Of a stretch of 64,000 bases of DNA, positions 11,395 to 20,972 are shown piece by piece. The position numbers were made by a program, and so were the translations under genes. Below the pieces are notes generated by a model. The model had not been told where the DNA came from and did not search any database. It saw nothing but the letters and a program-made list of their open reading frames with translations. The stretch is from Echria macrotheca (taxonomy: Eukaryota > Ascomycota > Sordariomycetes > Sordariales > Schizotheciaceae), in NCBI GenBank assembly GCA_030411725.1, contig MU839829.1:930001-994000 (forward strand), in the 5' to 3' direction. How positions within the stretch are numbered: position 1 is the first letter of the stretch; every line of letters starts with the position of its first letter.

Positions 11395-12770
11395 CTATAA
11401 CCTCGACCCCTTCCCCTCCCCCCTCCCCCTCCCCCTACCCCGTCCCCTCCCATCCCGAATCTCATCCCCCTGCCCCCTAGCAGACTGCACCAACTCCCAA
11501 GCAAACTCAGCCAGCGGCCCCCGCGCATCCGCATAGCGCCTCGCCTTCTCGCTGCTCGCCTGCCTCCCCGCCTGCCTCGCCGCAATACCCTGACAGATAG
11601 CCGCCTGGCGAAACATGTTGAACGCCTGCGCCCACTGCAGCTCGCGCCTCCTCTCCCGGTCCTGGTCCGCCTCCGACAGCGACAGCTCCAGACTGCTCGA
11701 CGACCCGGCCGCGCGCGGCGTCGGGTTCGCTACCGAGAAGTACAGAGTGGTAATCTCGTCGGGCGTGGGCAGACCGCGCGTCGCGCGCGGCTTGAAGCCC
11801 GGATGCACGTTGATGCTCTTGCGCGGGTCGAGGCGGGCGGTGAAGTAGGGCGTCAGGAGATTCGAGATATCCGAGAGGGGGTGGCCTATTGTCGACATTT
11901 CCCAGCTAAACCAAAGACCAAACTCATTAGCACACAACACACAATGGGGATTGAAAAGGGAGGAAACCAAAAGACATACTCCAGAATCCCAATCACCCTC
12001 GGCTCCGTCTTATGAAACACAAGATTATCAATCTTGAAATCCCCATGAATCAGCGTCCCCCTATCCACCGGCTGCTGCCTCTCGTCCGCAAAGAACGCCA
12101 TCATCCCCTCAAAATGCGGCAGCTCCCCGACCGGCTCGCGCGTCTCGACGTCGCGCACCGCCGCCTGCGCCTCGCATATCGTCCGCCACGTCGCCACCTG
12201 TCTGGAATAAAACCCCGTCGCCTTGCCAAAATTCTCGAGGCCGACGGAAGCAGGATCGAGCCGGTGCAGGCGCGCGAGCACGCGCACCGCGTCGGCCCAG
12301 ATCGCGCGGCGCTGGTCGGGGAGCACGTTGGGGATCACGGGGTCCTCGAAGATGCGCCCATCCAAAAACTCCATGATGTAGAACGGCGTGCCGAGGACCC
12401 GCTCGTCATCGCAGAGGCAGTAGGCCTTTGGGACTGGCACGTCCGTGTGCGCCAGCGCGGCGATGATGCGGTATTCGCGCTCGACCTTGTGCGCCGTCTT
12501 GGAGACGAGCTGGCCCGGCGGTTTCTTGCGGAGGACGTAGCGCGCTCCCGAGGGCGTGGTTAGTTGGTAGGTTGGGTTGGACTGGCCGAAGCCGAACTGC
12601 AGAGAAAGTTAGGCATTGGGTATGGGGTGGTGGGACACACACGGAGAGAGGGGGGGAGGGATAGGACGAACTTGCTTCACGTCCAAGGGCGTCTCGATCT
12701 CGGGGACGTGGCGGGCTAGCCAGCTCTCGAGCGCCTTAACGTCGATGGGGTGTCGTACGCGGCCTGCCAT
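11395..12770 (-). CDS. APH-fold phosphotransferase (ACAD10/11 kinase-domain type), peroxisomal signal
   Basis: Exons on the minus strand are 12770-12672, 12596-11980 and 11905-11395, giving 408 residues. Introns are 75 and 74 bases. The second splice restores the conserved block ILDWEMSTIGHPLSD. The catalytic loop HGDFKIDN is at about 217-224 and the metal-binding Asp of the DWE motif at about 239. An ATP-site lysine is likely near YVLRKK (53-58). This pattern matches the aminoglycoside-phosphotransferase-like kinase domain that precedes acyl-CoA dehydrogenase in animal ACAD10/ACAD11. Here the dehydrogenase is absent and the kinase stands alone, as in many fungi. The last residues are an Arg-Gly repeat followed by G-S-R-L at the terminus, and SRL is a standard PTS1 peroxisome signal. 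A role in peroxisomal hydroxy-acid or acyl-CoA metabolism is inferred from that relationship, not shown. The extreme C-rich plus strand at 11401-11450 encodes the RG repeat. Confidence 0.85.
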
Positions 12771-14274
12771 TGTCGTGTTTTTGATCTAACTACTGTCTGT
12801 GGTGTAGAGTTCCGAGGTTTGTGGTGTTTGTCGACCAACGCAACTAGGCGGTGGTTGGGAACCGGTTTTTAGCGGTCAGTTTCCCCCGACCAGCCAATGA
12901 GCTAACGAGACAAGCGCGCCAGATGCAAAACAACGGTTGTCGTGGTTTCGCTCCCAAGCAGTTCCTGTCAATCCCCAAAACTTTGTCTCGTCGGGGCGGC
13001 TTCTTGAAGGGTGTGAGAAATGAAGGTTGCCGACCCGGGAGGAAGTCGGTCATGAGAGAGCCGAGCCGAGGCTTCTCTGGATTCCTCGGCGGCGATTGTT
13101 ACCCGTTCCCCCCAAAACAACCCCGCACGGAAGCACCCGTCGTCGGTGTGGGTCAGTCCATCGCTCAGCCCGGATTCGATGTCGTGGCTGGTCCGAGGAC
13201 GGGGCCGTGGTGTTGACACCTGGGAACTGGTAGAAATACGTGTAAAAGACAAAGGATAAAAGTCTGGTTTGGAAATTAAGGAAAAAAAGTTTCGATCGGA
13301 ACAGCTCCGGGCAGCAACCGAGTCAATGCACCCCACACCAGCCGCTGCCGTCCGGGGGCGTGGGGGCGCCAGTCTGCCGTGCCGAACCCTCGGGTCCGAT
13401 CATCAGACTTCAGCCGCGCTCTCTCATGACATGACATGCGAAAAGGTAATGATCGTAAAACCAGAGCATGTATAATCGACATTGTAGTTTTATTCATCCC
13501 TGGTCTGCATGCTTGATGGTCAATGCTGTCCTGTTGTTGTCATGCTGTCACCAACGAGAACGTCCGCCCACCGAAAAAGTCAACAAGAGAAAGTCCAGTT
13601 ATTTCACAGCTGAAAAAAAGAGAAGGACATCAGACCCAAGAAATGAAAAGCGGAATGCGACCGGATGCTCTCTCAGATAAAGAAGTGAGGTGCAAAAAGT
13701 GCTGCCATTCTGTCAACAACGAGAATGCCCGCCCACCGAAAAGTCAACAAGACAAAGTCCAGTTAGGTATTTCACAGCTGGAAAAAAAAAAACCACCAGA
13801 TAGGGGAAACAAAAAGTAGAATGCGACCGTCTGCTTTCTCAGAAAAAAAAATGAGGTACAAAAAAAAGTGCCCAAAAAAAGATTCGAATCTGGGTATTCC
13901 AGAAGTGGGTTTCCAAAGATTAGGGAATGGAGTATTTTAGGCCTACCCACGGTCACATCCGGTAAAAGGCAGGAGATGAGTTCGGTCTGAGTGGGCCTAC
14001 TCCGACATCTTCCGAAGTAACTTTGCCTTATATACCCCGTATTGTGGCCCCACCACAAAACCCCAAGCATTTGCACCGCACTTATCAGTCTGCCTACTAT
14101 CAATGCCATTTCACACAGCACGCATCCTCGTTCTTATAGACAGTGTAAATGTTCATTTTGATTAGCACCTGGCTAATCCGCTATCATATCCCATCAACCA
14201 GCCCCTGCAAGTTCCTGCACTGTTGTTCTAGTCTTACATGTCAGCATCTAGTGGTCTGCTTCGCATTATGTCTG
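12771..14274. other. 1.5-kb spacer between two minus-strand genes
   Basis: It holds the promoter side of the APH-fold gene (12771 onward) and the 3' side of rad17. The only structure seen is a pair of 165-base direct repeats (13545-13873) with a B-box-like palindrome just beyond. Open frames inside are short and repeat-derived. Confidence 0.6.
13545..13873. repeat. Two diverged 165-base tandem direct repeats
   Basis: Copy one runs from about 13545 to 13708 and copy two from about 13710 to 13873. Both contain in the same order: ctgtca-caacgaga, cgcccaccgaaaa, gtcaacaagacaaagtccag, tttcacagctg, an A-run, aatgcgaccg, ctctcaga, atgaggt/gtgaggt and an A-run ending gtgc. The copies differ by substitutions and by A-run lengths, so the duplication is not recent. 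No terminal inverted repeats or coding capacity are seen. Confidence 0.8.
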
Positions 14275-17052
14275 CTAATCATCCTCGATATCATCGTCGC
14301 TCAGGACAAGACTCTGCATCGGCAGTCCTCCCGTCTCGAGGCCGTCCTCTTCCTGCCCTGATTTCGCCCTCCCTCTGCTGAGAATCGCCCCCAGACCGGC
14401 CGCCCGGCTCCTTTTCTTCCGCGGCGTCTCTTCCACTGGCTTGTCCGTCGACCACAGTTCACCCTCCCCAACTGGTAGCCGCTCTTCATCGCCCTCGTCG
14501 TCGCTTTCCCCGGTTGCACCCGCCCCGATGCCGTGAAACGAAACGATTCGGTCGAGATCCTTGATCCTCATCGACCCAAACGTGCATCGTCTCCTCCGCG
14601 CAATGTGCGCCATGTACGGCAACCGCTCGAGCAGCATCTCTTGTGTCGCCGCACTGCCGAGCGAGAGCAGAGGTCTTGGCTCCGAATTGGTACCGTTGGC
14701 CTTTTCGGGCCGCGCTGCTTGGTTCGCAGGACGACTGCCCCACGATTCCACGCTGCCGGTACCGCTCGAACCCTTTCTGAACACCGCAGGCCCACTGACA
14801 AACCCACTCGATAGCCCGGGCCCATCTTCACCCTTGAGCATCTTGGTCGCCCACATGTCCACAAAGGACTCGAGTTCCTCCTTGGGCCGCCAGAGCTTGA
14901 GGTAAGCAGGGTAGTACATCTTGAAGGCGTCACCGCTGCGGCCCCCCGGGTGCGTCTGCCTTTTTACAGGAGACGGCAACGAGAAGAGGATACCTCGGAC
15001 TGCCACTTGAAAGGCCATCTCGTCCTGGCGCATCAAGTGGCTCGCCGAATCCTTGCCGGCCCAACCGCCACCCGGATATCCCTTGTTGCTGAAGAAAATA
15101 TCCCACGACGGACACAACAGATCGCTGGACGAGAGATAGTCGAGACACCCGTCCAAATAATCGACCGCCGAATGTGGGTCCGTTGCACTGCTCGGTTCGC
15201 ACGAAAGGGGAAAGTTCTCATGCAGCGCTGAGATGAAAGTGTGCGTGTCGGTACCAGTCTCATCGATCAGAGTGTCGACATTAACTTCGGAACGCTTTGG
15301 CCGTGCAAGATGGGCCATATGCGGCGGTAACATCTCCGCCGCGGCCTCGGCTGATCCGGCCGGTGGGGGCTGTTCGGCCCGCTTGTTGTAAACGACCTTA
15401 CCGACGGCGTGGAATATACCGAGCGTGGCTTCTCGCTGTGATATCAACTGCAGGCTATCATTTTCGCCTTTCGTCAGCGCGGGGACGTCTTTCGATCCCC
15501 GTTTTGGTTTGGTGAAGGCCACTTTGGCGCCCCAGTCTGCCGTCTCATCACCCTTCACACACAGGAACTCGAGCGAGGAAATGGCGCTTCTGATATCCCC
15601 TATTTCCCCCAATCGCTTGAGCACAAGCGGCCCAGGCGTCCTGCGGCGGCCCGACTTCCTTGCTTCCTTCAGTACGACGAGCTCGAGCGCCTTGGCGAGA
15701 AGTGACGGGGCTACCGAGTTGAACTCAATAATGCCAGTACCTGGGTGCCGAAGGATCTCTGGCCCCAGAAGGCGATGTGCTGTGAAGCTGTCGGCGCTCG
15801 CAGACGCCGTGGTAAGTAAAGTTTCGGATATTATCATCACGATGGGTGTGATGGGCTCTGAGTCGGGATTCTGGCCAAAGGATACTAGTGAGGGCGTGTT
15901 TGCCGCCAAAAACTGGAGGATAGTGCTCCGGAAAGATTGCAGTCCAGTCGAGGAACGCATAAATGTGTTGGGAAACTCTTCGATCAGGATGAGTCTCTTG
16001 TCCGATGTAGGTGCCAGCGTGCAATTCCCAGCCGTGGGCGGCGGTGTATCCGACTCGATATCAAGCTGCCCGAATTTGCCTCCTCTGCCCAGAAACTCCT
16101 CGAACTGCGCACCCATCGATTGATACCCTTGGATGGTCCCAAACGTGTTGTTTGGATTCCTCCATTCGAGCACATCGCAGCGCAAGTCTTTGGCCAGCAG
16201 CTGGACCGTTGTCGTCTTCCCGGTCCCGGCGGCGCCTTTCAGGATTAACAGCCGCTGTCTCATGCGGCCAGCGAATACATCCTCCAACCACTTCCTCACA
16301 TCGGCCACCTTTTTCTTGTGTACAGCCAGCTCTTCCAGGTTGACAGGCGCGAACCGTTCCGACCAAGGCCGTGCGTCATCGTCAGTAACCACGGATCCCG
16401 TAGACCCGCGCTGCTTGAGAAATCTTTGTCCGCCAGCAGGATTCAGGGATGTTGCAGAGGTAAGACCGGATTGCGATGCTTCCTTGAACCGCTTCTGGGC
16501 CGCTTTCCCGACGATGCTCGACGCCACCGCTGTCTTGTGCAGGGCAAGGTCGTCATCTTCGGATATCGGGTCGCTGATTATATCGTCGAAAACGGCCGAA
16601 TCCTTGCCGCCGGTACCATTTGACGCCGTCCCTGCCTGACTTTGACTTTGGCTCCGCTGAGCTTGTCTCGAGAATAGCGTGACTAGGTCCGCCGTTTTGC
16701 CCTTCTCTTCCAACTTCTGCTTCTTTTGCGCTTTTCCGCGTGATTTGTCAGGACTAGTGCTGGGGCTCTTGGTCGGACGTTTCGCGAAGCGATTGCTCAG
16801 GGGAGAGACAAGCGATTGGGCGGTTGTCCTGGCGGCGGCTGCTCGTGTTGTTCTCTTTCGAACCGGGCTCGGGGTGCTAGGCGACTCTATGCTGAGACTG
16901 CTATTCAGCGGCATCGTCGCTGGGGGTTTGGAATCGGGCGACGAAAAAAGGAAGCGCTTCAGCGTGTTCTTGGGCTTCTGCTGGTCGTCGTCCTCTTCCT
17001 CGTCCGAATCGTCGACAATGGCGCGCTTTCTTCTCTTCGCTGGCGGCGCCAT
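14275..17052 (-). CDS. rad17: Checkpoint clamp loader Rad17 (yeast Rad24)
   Basis: This is a single-exon gene of 925 residues, starting at the ATG complementary to 17050-17052. The N-terminal 220 residues are charged and Ser/Thr-rich with basic nuclear-localisation-like clusters (KRRKR near 7). The family block RPWSERFAPVNLEELAVHK follows at about 228. Walker A is GAAGTGKTT at about 273-281, and the Walker B region is LILIEEFPN at about 354-362. The rest fits the RFC-like AAA+ fold and its lid and helical collar. Rad17 replaces Rfc1 in an RFC2-5 complex and loads the 9-1-1 ring at 5' junctions to start the DNA-damage checkpoint. The C-terminus ends in an acidic patch (LSDDDIEDD), as is common for Rad17 tails that contact 9-1-1. 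The length is greater than in yeast (659), mainly through the disordered N- and C-terminal extensions. No neighbour suggests co-regulation. Confidence 0.93.
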   Translation of the reverse strand: MAPPAKRRKRAIVDDSDEEEDDDQQKPKNTLKRFLFSSPDSKPPATMPLNSSLSIESPSTPSPVRKRTTRAAAARTTAQSLVSPLSNRFAKRPTKSPSTSPDKSRGKAQKKQKLEEKGKTADLVTLFSRQAQRSQSQSQAGTASNGTGGKDSAVFDDIISDPISEDDDLALHKTAVASSIVGKAAQKRFKEASQSGLTSATSLNPAGGQRFLKQRGSTGSVVTDDDARPWSERFAPVNLEELAVHKKKVADVRKWLEDVFAGRMRQRLLILKGAAGTGKTTTVQLLAKDLRCDVLEWRNPNNTFGTIQGYQSMGAQFEEFLGRGGKFGQLDIESDTPPPTAGNCTLAPTSDKRLILIEEFPNTFMRSSTGLQSFRSTILQFLAANTPSLVSFGQNPDSEPITPIVMIISETLLTTASASADSFTAHRLLGPEILRHPGTGIIEFNSVAPSLLAKALELVVLKEARKSGRRRTPGPLVLKRLGEIGDIRSAISSLEFLCVKGDETADWGAKVAFTKPKRGSKDVPALTKGENDSLQLISQREATLGIFHAVGKVVYNKRAEQPPPAGSAEAAAEMLPPHMAHLARPKRSEVNVDTLIDETGTDTHTFISALHENFPLSCEPSSATDPHSAVDYLDGCLDYLSSSDLLCPSWDIFFSNKGYPGGGWAGKDSASHLMRQDEMAFQVAVRGILFSLPSPVKRQTHPGGRSGDAFKMYYPAYLKLWRPKEELESFVDMWATKMLKGEDGPGLSSGFVSGPAVFRKGSSGTGSVESWGSRPANQAARPEKANGTNSEPRPLLSLGSAATQEMLLERLPYMAHIARRRRCTFGSMRIKDLDRIVSFHGIGAGATGESDDEGDEERLPVGEGELWSTDKPVEETPRKKRSRAAGLGAILSRGRAKSGQEEDGLETGGLPMQSLVLSDDDIEDD

Positions 17053-17417
17053 GGCGAATTTTGTGGGCCAGCGCGAAGCTGCATTTGTTAGGGAGAAATG
17101 CGAAGGCGCATCTGAGGTTCAATGGTGCCGTGAACAAGTGCAGTGTTGTCGTCAGTGGAGGAGCCGTGTCGAGGCAGGCAGCACACAGCTGAATGGAGCT
17201 TGCAGGGCCAGCCTTGAAACAATTCCCCAATTGGCTGCAACCTCATCCCACGGAAGTCGACGGGCATTCCTACACATACATAACCCTAACCCGCCAAATA
17301 TGCAACTCCATTGCCCCCTTGCTTCTGACTTTCTTTGCTAGATCCTCAATGCTGTACTTCTGGAGATCGTGCTACAATGAATTATATGTCCACTTCCAAG
17401 AGTGGTGATGTCCATTT
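17053..17417. other. Spacer between rad17 start and questin-oxidase-like end
   Basis: These 365 bases must hold the rad17 promoter (reading leftward) and the 3' end of the gene at 17418. No clear core element was identified. Confidence 0.5.
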
Positions 17418-18735
17418 TCAGTGCACCCAACCTTTGAAGTCATCGACAAACCTGACAGCGGCAGCAAGATATCGTTCATGAACATCCCCCCATGTCTCGG
17501 ATGCTACTTTCATGGCACGAATCGCTGTAAACCATTAGCTACTCATGTCGTGTAAGTAAAAAAGCTTCTTACCCTTGACAAAATGTGCATCTGTCGACCA
17601 GTTGTTAGTGAGGACTTCATGTTGAACATATTTCCATCCCTTCCCCTTGTTGCTGGGAATATAGTCAGGATCAATCTTTGGCCTCAGTTCCGCAATATAG
17701 ACCGCAAGAGCCAGTAGCCACCATTGTCTGACCAAGCTGATATGGAACTTTGGTGGGAGAAAAGGAAGCAGTATTCGGACGGCGTGGCTGGTGGTGAGGA
17801 CGTGGACGATGAAGAAATTGTATGAATGGGTCCCAGGAGGCACCGTTGCAACCAGCATGTCGATAGCTGCCTCCTGCGATTCCTGAAACTGCTTCACTGG
17901 ATCAGCAATCTCCCATGCGTTCCAGTACTCCAGCACTAGCGATTCATGCTTCTGGAACAAGGGCTCAATGTTGCTAAAGCCTGGCTCCTTGAAGATGTCG
18001 TCAAATCGGTCATCGGTAGAGAGCCTTTGTAACAAACTTCTTGGTGACGTTGAAGAAAACGGCGCCGGTTTAGTATACGACGGATCATCTGTATACTTAT
18101 GGAGGAAGTTGTACTGAGTAGAAGCAAGCGTCAGGGCTTCCATGGCAACCTCTCGATTGTCAAACTCGTAGGCGTATCCGAGATGAATCAGCGGATGGCC
18201 GACTAGAACTGTATGTGAGCAAGGCTTCTCCTATAATACGAGATCACTTACGACCACCAATAAGCCCGTTCACCAGGGGCTCCTCGCCACCGAGCATATA
18301 CTCCTCCACGACCCCTTTCCAGTCATAAGAATGCCTCATCACCAGGGCATCTTCGAAGAAGTCGAGATAGGCTCTCTGATACCTCTTGTCGCCTAGAAAG
18401 TCCCTCCAATCCGTCTGGAGGATTTCATTTGGCGATGGCCGCCAGGGTTCTAACCCCTTGGCTTCTTCGTCGTAGATGTGGTATAGTTGAGCCGGCTCGG
18501 CTCCCAGAGAGTAGGCTGAGCACAAAATGTGTGCCGTATGATTGTCGAACTGCAGATTGTGGTAGATGATGGAGTGGTTCACATGGTTCGCCCTGAGCAG
18601 GTGTCTAAGTGTCCTCGGCCGCTTTTCCGTCGCCTCCTCGATGTCCTGCACCTCGACCGACGGAATGTTGATGCTTCTGTCCCGGGCAGCCACAAGCCGG
18701 TTAACCAGCGGAAAGTAGGAGAGTAGTGATGCCAT
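17418..18735 (-). CDS. Questin oxidase-like protein (AflY / DUF4243 family)
   Basis: Exons on the minus strand are 18735-18252, 18202-17573 and 17524-17418, giving 406 residues. Introns are only 49 and 48 bases. The first splice creates the family hallmark GLGHPLIHLGYAYEF. The last exon, missed if the frame is read through the intron, ends with an alanine-rich helix and FVDDFKGW near the terminus, as in AflY-like proteins. N-terminal blocks HLLRANHVNHSIIYH and the central SYNFFIVHVLTTSHAVR also fit. Characterised relatives (GedK, AflY) act on anthraquinone intermediates, questin oxidase being a cofactor-unusual Baeyer-Villiger-type ring-opening enzyme. Many members, however, sit outside biosynthetic clusters and have unknown substrates. 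No polyketide synthase is nearby, so the substrate cannot be inferred. The gene shares a 338-base divergent promoter with the epimerase. Confidence 0.85.
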
Positions 18736-19073
18736 AGTTTAGCCAATGGGTCCTGGCACTTCTTGTCCGATTTTGCGTGAGATCAGCTGAGTGCGGTTCT
18801 GGAATCTGGTGCGGTTCTACAAAATAGCGGAGTGAACAAGCCGTTGCCAGCCGCAAGGCAGTGTCAATTCCCTCGGCAAATCCCGAGCGCTACCAATCTT
18901 ATCGGACCTCTCCCACTGCGTCATGATGGTCTGCCCCTCCCCCACCTTTGGGCAGTAGCTGAGTTAAGCTCAATTCTGAAGAAAAAGTTGACGGCATTGC
19001 CTCTCGTCATTCCCCTAGCGAATTGACAGTACCCACGCTACTTTTCTCCGGAAAGACCCTCCGCTCAGTTGCA
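18736..19073. promoter_or_regulatory. Divergent promoter: questin-oxidase-like / ribulose-phosphate epimerase
   Basis: The two start codons face away from each other 338 bases apart, so both promoters and leaders must fit here. I see no strong TATA or other named site. Confidence 0.5.
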
Positions 19074-19990
19074 ATGGCACCCAAGGCGATTGTTGCTCCT
19101 TCCATTCTCTCAGCCGACTTTGCCAATCTCGGCGAGGAGTGCCGGAAGACTATTGCCCAAGGCGCCGACTGGCTCCATGTCGACATCATGTAAGCCTAGC
19201 ACAGTATACGACATCCCGGGAGATACCCAATGCTCATGTATGCACAGGGATGGGCATTTTGTGCCCAATCTCACCTTCGGCCCCCCTGTCGTGGGCATGA
19301 TCCGGTCCCACGTCGACAAGCCGACCGAGAACTACGGCAAGGGAACCTTTGACTGCCACATGATGATCGCCGAGGTACGGGACCGTCGGGTTTATGTCTG
19401 CCACGCCGTACTAACCGGTGCCGGATCTAGCCCAAGAAATGGGTCAAGAATTTCAAGAAGGCTGGTTGCGATCTGTACTGCTTCCACTACGAAGCCGCAA
19501 ACTCGTCAGCAGCAGAAAGCCCTGAGACCACCTCCGAGCTGAGAACCAGCCCACGAGAGCTCATTCGGTATATTCACGACAATGGGATGCTAGCGGGAAT
19601 TGCCATCAAGCCGGCCACCAAAGTCGATGTGTTGTGGGACGTGCTTGATAGTCCCCACGCGAAGGAGAGGCCAGATGTTAGTGGATAGTACGCATGATTT
19701 GCACATGGCTAACACAAGATCAGATGGTTCTCGTTATGACGGTCGAGCCGGGCTTTGGCGGGCAGAAGTTCATGGCCTCGGAGCTCCCAAAGGTTCAGGA
19801 GTTGCGGAAACGATATCCAGACCTCAACATCGAGGTGGACGGCGGGCTCGGACCTGGCACGATAGATCAAGCTGCCGATGCGGGTGCCAATGTTATTGTC
19901 GCCGGAAGTGCTGTTTTTGGAGCTAAGGATCCTGCCGAGGTCATATCACTGCTGCGCGAGGCAGTAGACAAGCGAGCGGGAAAGCTATAA
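19074..19990 (+). CDS. rpe1: Ribulose-phosphate 3-epimerase
   Basis: Exons are 19074-19189, 19248-19374, 19431-19676 and 19724-19990, giving 251 residues, the normal size. Introns are 58, 56 and 47 bases, and the latter two have ctaac/gctaac branch sites. Family blocks appear in order: [13 protein letters not shown] near the start, [16 protein letters not shown] (rebuilt across the first splice and carrying a catalytic Asp and metal ligands), [31 protein letters not shown] and [11 protein letters not shown]. The last holds the second catalytic Asp and the phosphate-binding glycines of the TIM barrel. The enzyme interconverts D-ribulose-5-phosphate and D-xylulose-5-phosphate in the cytosolic non-oxidative pentose phosphate pathway. 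The third exon carries an insert rich in Ser, Glu and Thr (about residues 103-118) that is typical of fungal forms. Confidence 0.95.
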
Positions 19991-20972
19991 GTGGCACTTC
20001 AGGGGCTGGTCATAAGCTGTATATTGACAAGACTGACATAAGGTATGATCGTAACAGTGGCCTGAGACCACTGAATACTGCTTGGATAGACCACCTTGTC
20101 CGGTTCCTGGTTATCTCACAAGTGGCAATACCGCATGGCTGATTCCCATACTCTCTCCTGTGTTGTTATCCGGCTTGCCACAGCAAACCTCCATCTAGAC
20201 GGCAAACATTCAGTCTACAACTACAATGCTACCAAACACTATAATGCTAGAACTGCCGTTAGCCGGTCTTCGTCTATAGTAACTAGACTCTAAACCAATT
20301 GTCACCATGGCTGAAGCGTTTCGCAAGCTCCATGACGAGGCGGTGAGATCAAGCCTATGAATAATCGCACACGAACGAATCGAATACATAGTGGAGAGAA
20401 CAGCGGCGTGAGCGGCTCTATGCAGGTAGTTGGTCGCAGGCTCGCCCCCACTGTTTCAGGCTTTCAGCAATCTCCAAACAGATGCGCCGTTGAACAGCCC
20501 AGTGGATTCCTCCCACTTGGTAAGGCCAACCAGATCGACGGTCCCTGAGATGGTTTCGTCGGCGCCTAGAGAGGAGGGCATAAGGCATCATGCTATGGCG
20601 AGATAACCGAGAAACATTGCCAAATATTCGACGTTGGTGGCTGTCGCCCACCGCGGCGCTACGTCGCCACGGGCTGTATATTGGGCAAGCGCTTCAACCA
20701 TTATGCGAGTCTTGCCTGAGCATGAGACGAGAATTCGTTGAAAGTGAAGCTCGGTGCTGGAGGAGCCAATCGTTGACAGCCTTTCAGGGGTCTTACAGTT
20801 CCCCTCGGTGGGGCTGTGGGTGAAAATTTGGATCCACACTGCAAACGTCAATCGATTGCGCTGGGATATTTTATCTCGAGAAGTCGGCCCATTTTGTCCA
20901 TTCCTTTTCCTACCATCTCGAGACTTCCGACTGCCAGAATTCCAGCCCACAATATCAATTGAGCCACCAGAC
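19991..20972. other. Spacer between epimerase and tpa1
   Basis: About 980 bases. The first 300 are probably the epimerase 3' UTR. The middle may carry a small gene (20307-20606, listed separately). The rest is taken as the tpa1 promoter. Nothing else was recognised. Confidence 0.5.
20307..20606 (+). CDS. Possible small two-exon gene (60 aa), unknown
   Basis: The ATG at 20307 sits in a near-ideal start context (gtcaccATGG). The frame continues for 12 codons to a GTGAGA donor at 20343. If the intron ends at the AG of 20458-20459, the frame resumes in phase at 20460 and reaches TAA at 20604-20606, giving 60 residues. The peptide has a charged helical start (AEAFRKLHDEA) and a Ser/Pro-rich remainder. 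A shorter intron ending at 20391 is also possible and gives a different frame (WREQRRERLYA...). I recognise no family. It may equally be an upstream open frame in a long tpa1 leader. Confidence 0.25.

Noticed and set aside
15425..16123. 232-codon plus-strand frame
   Set aside because: It lies antisense inside rad17, whose reading frame is clearly conserved. This is a GC-rich shadow frame.
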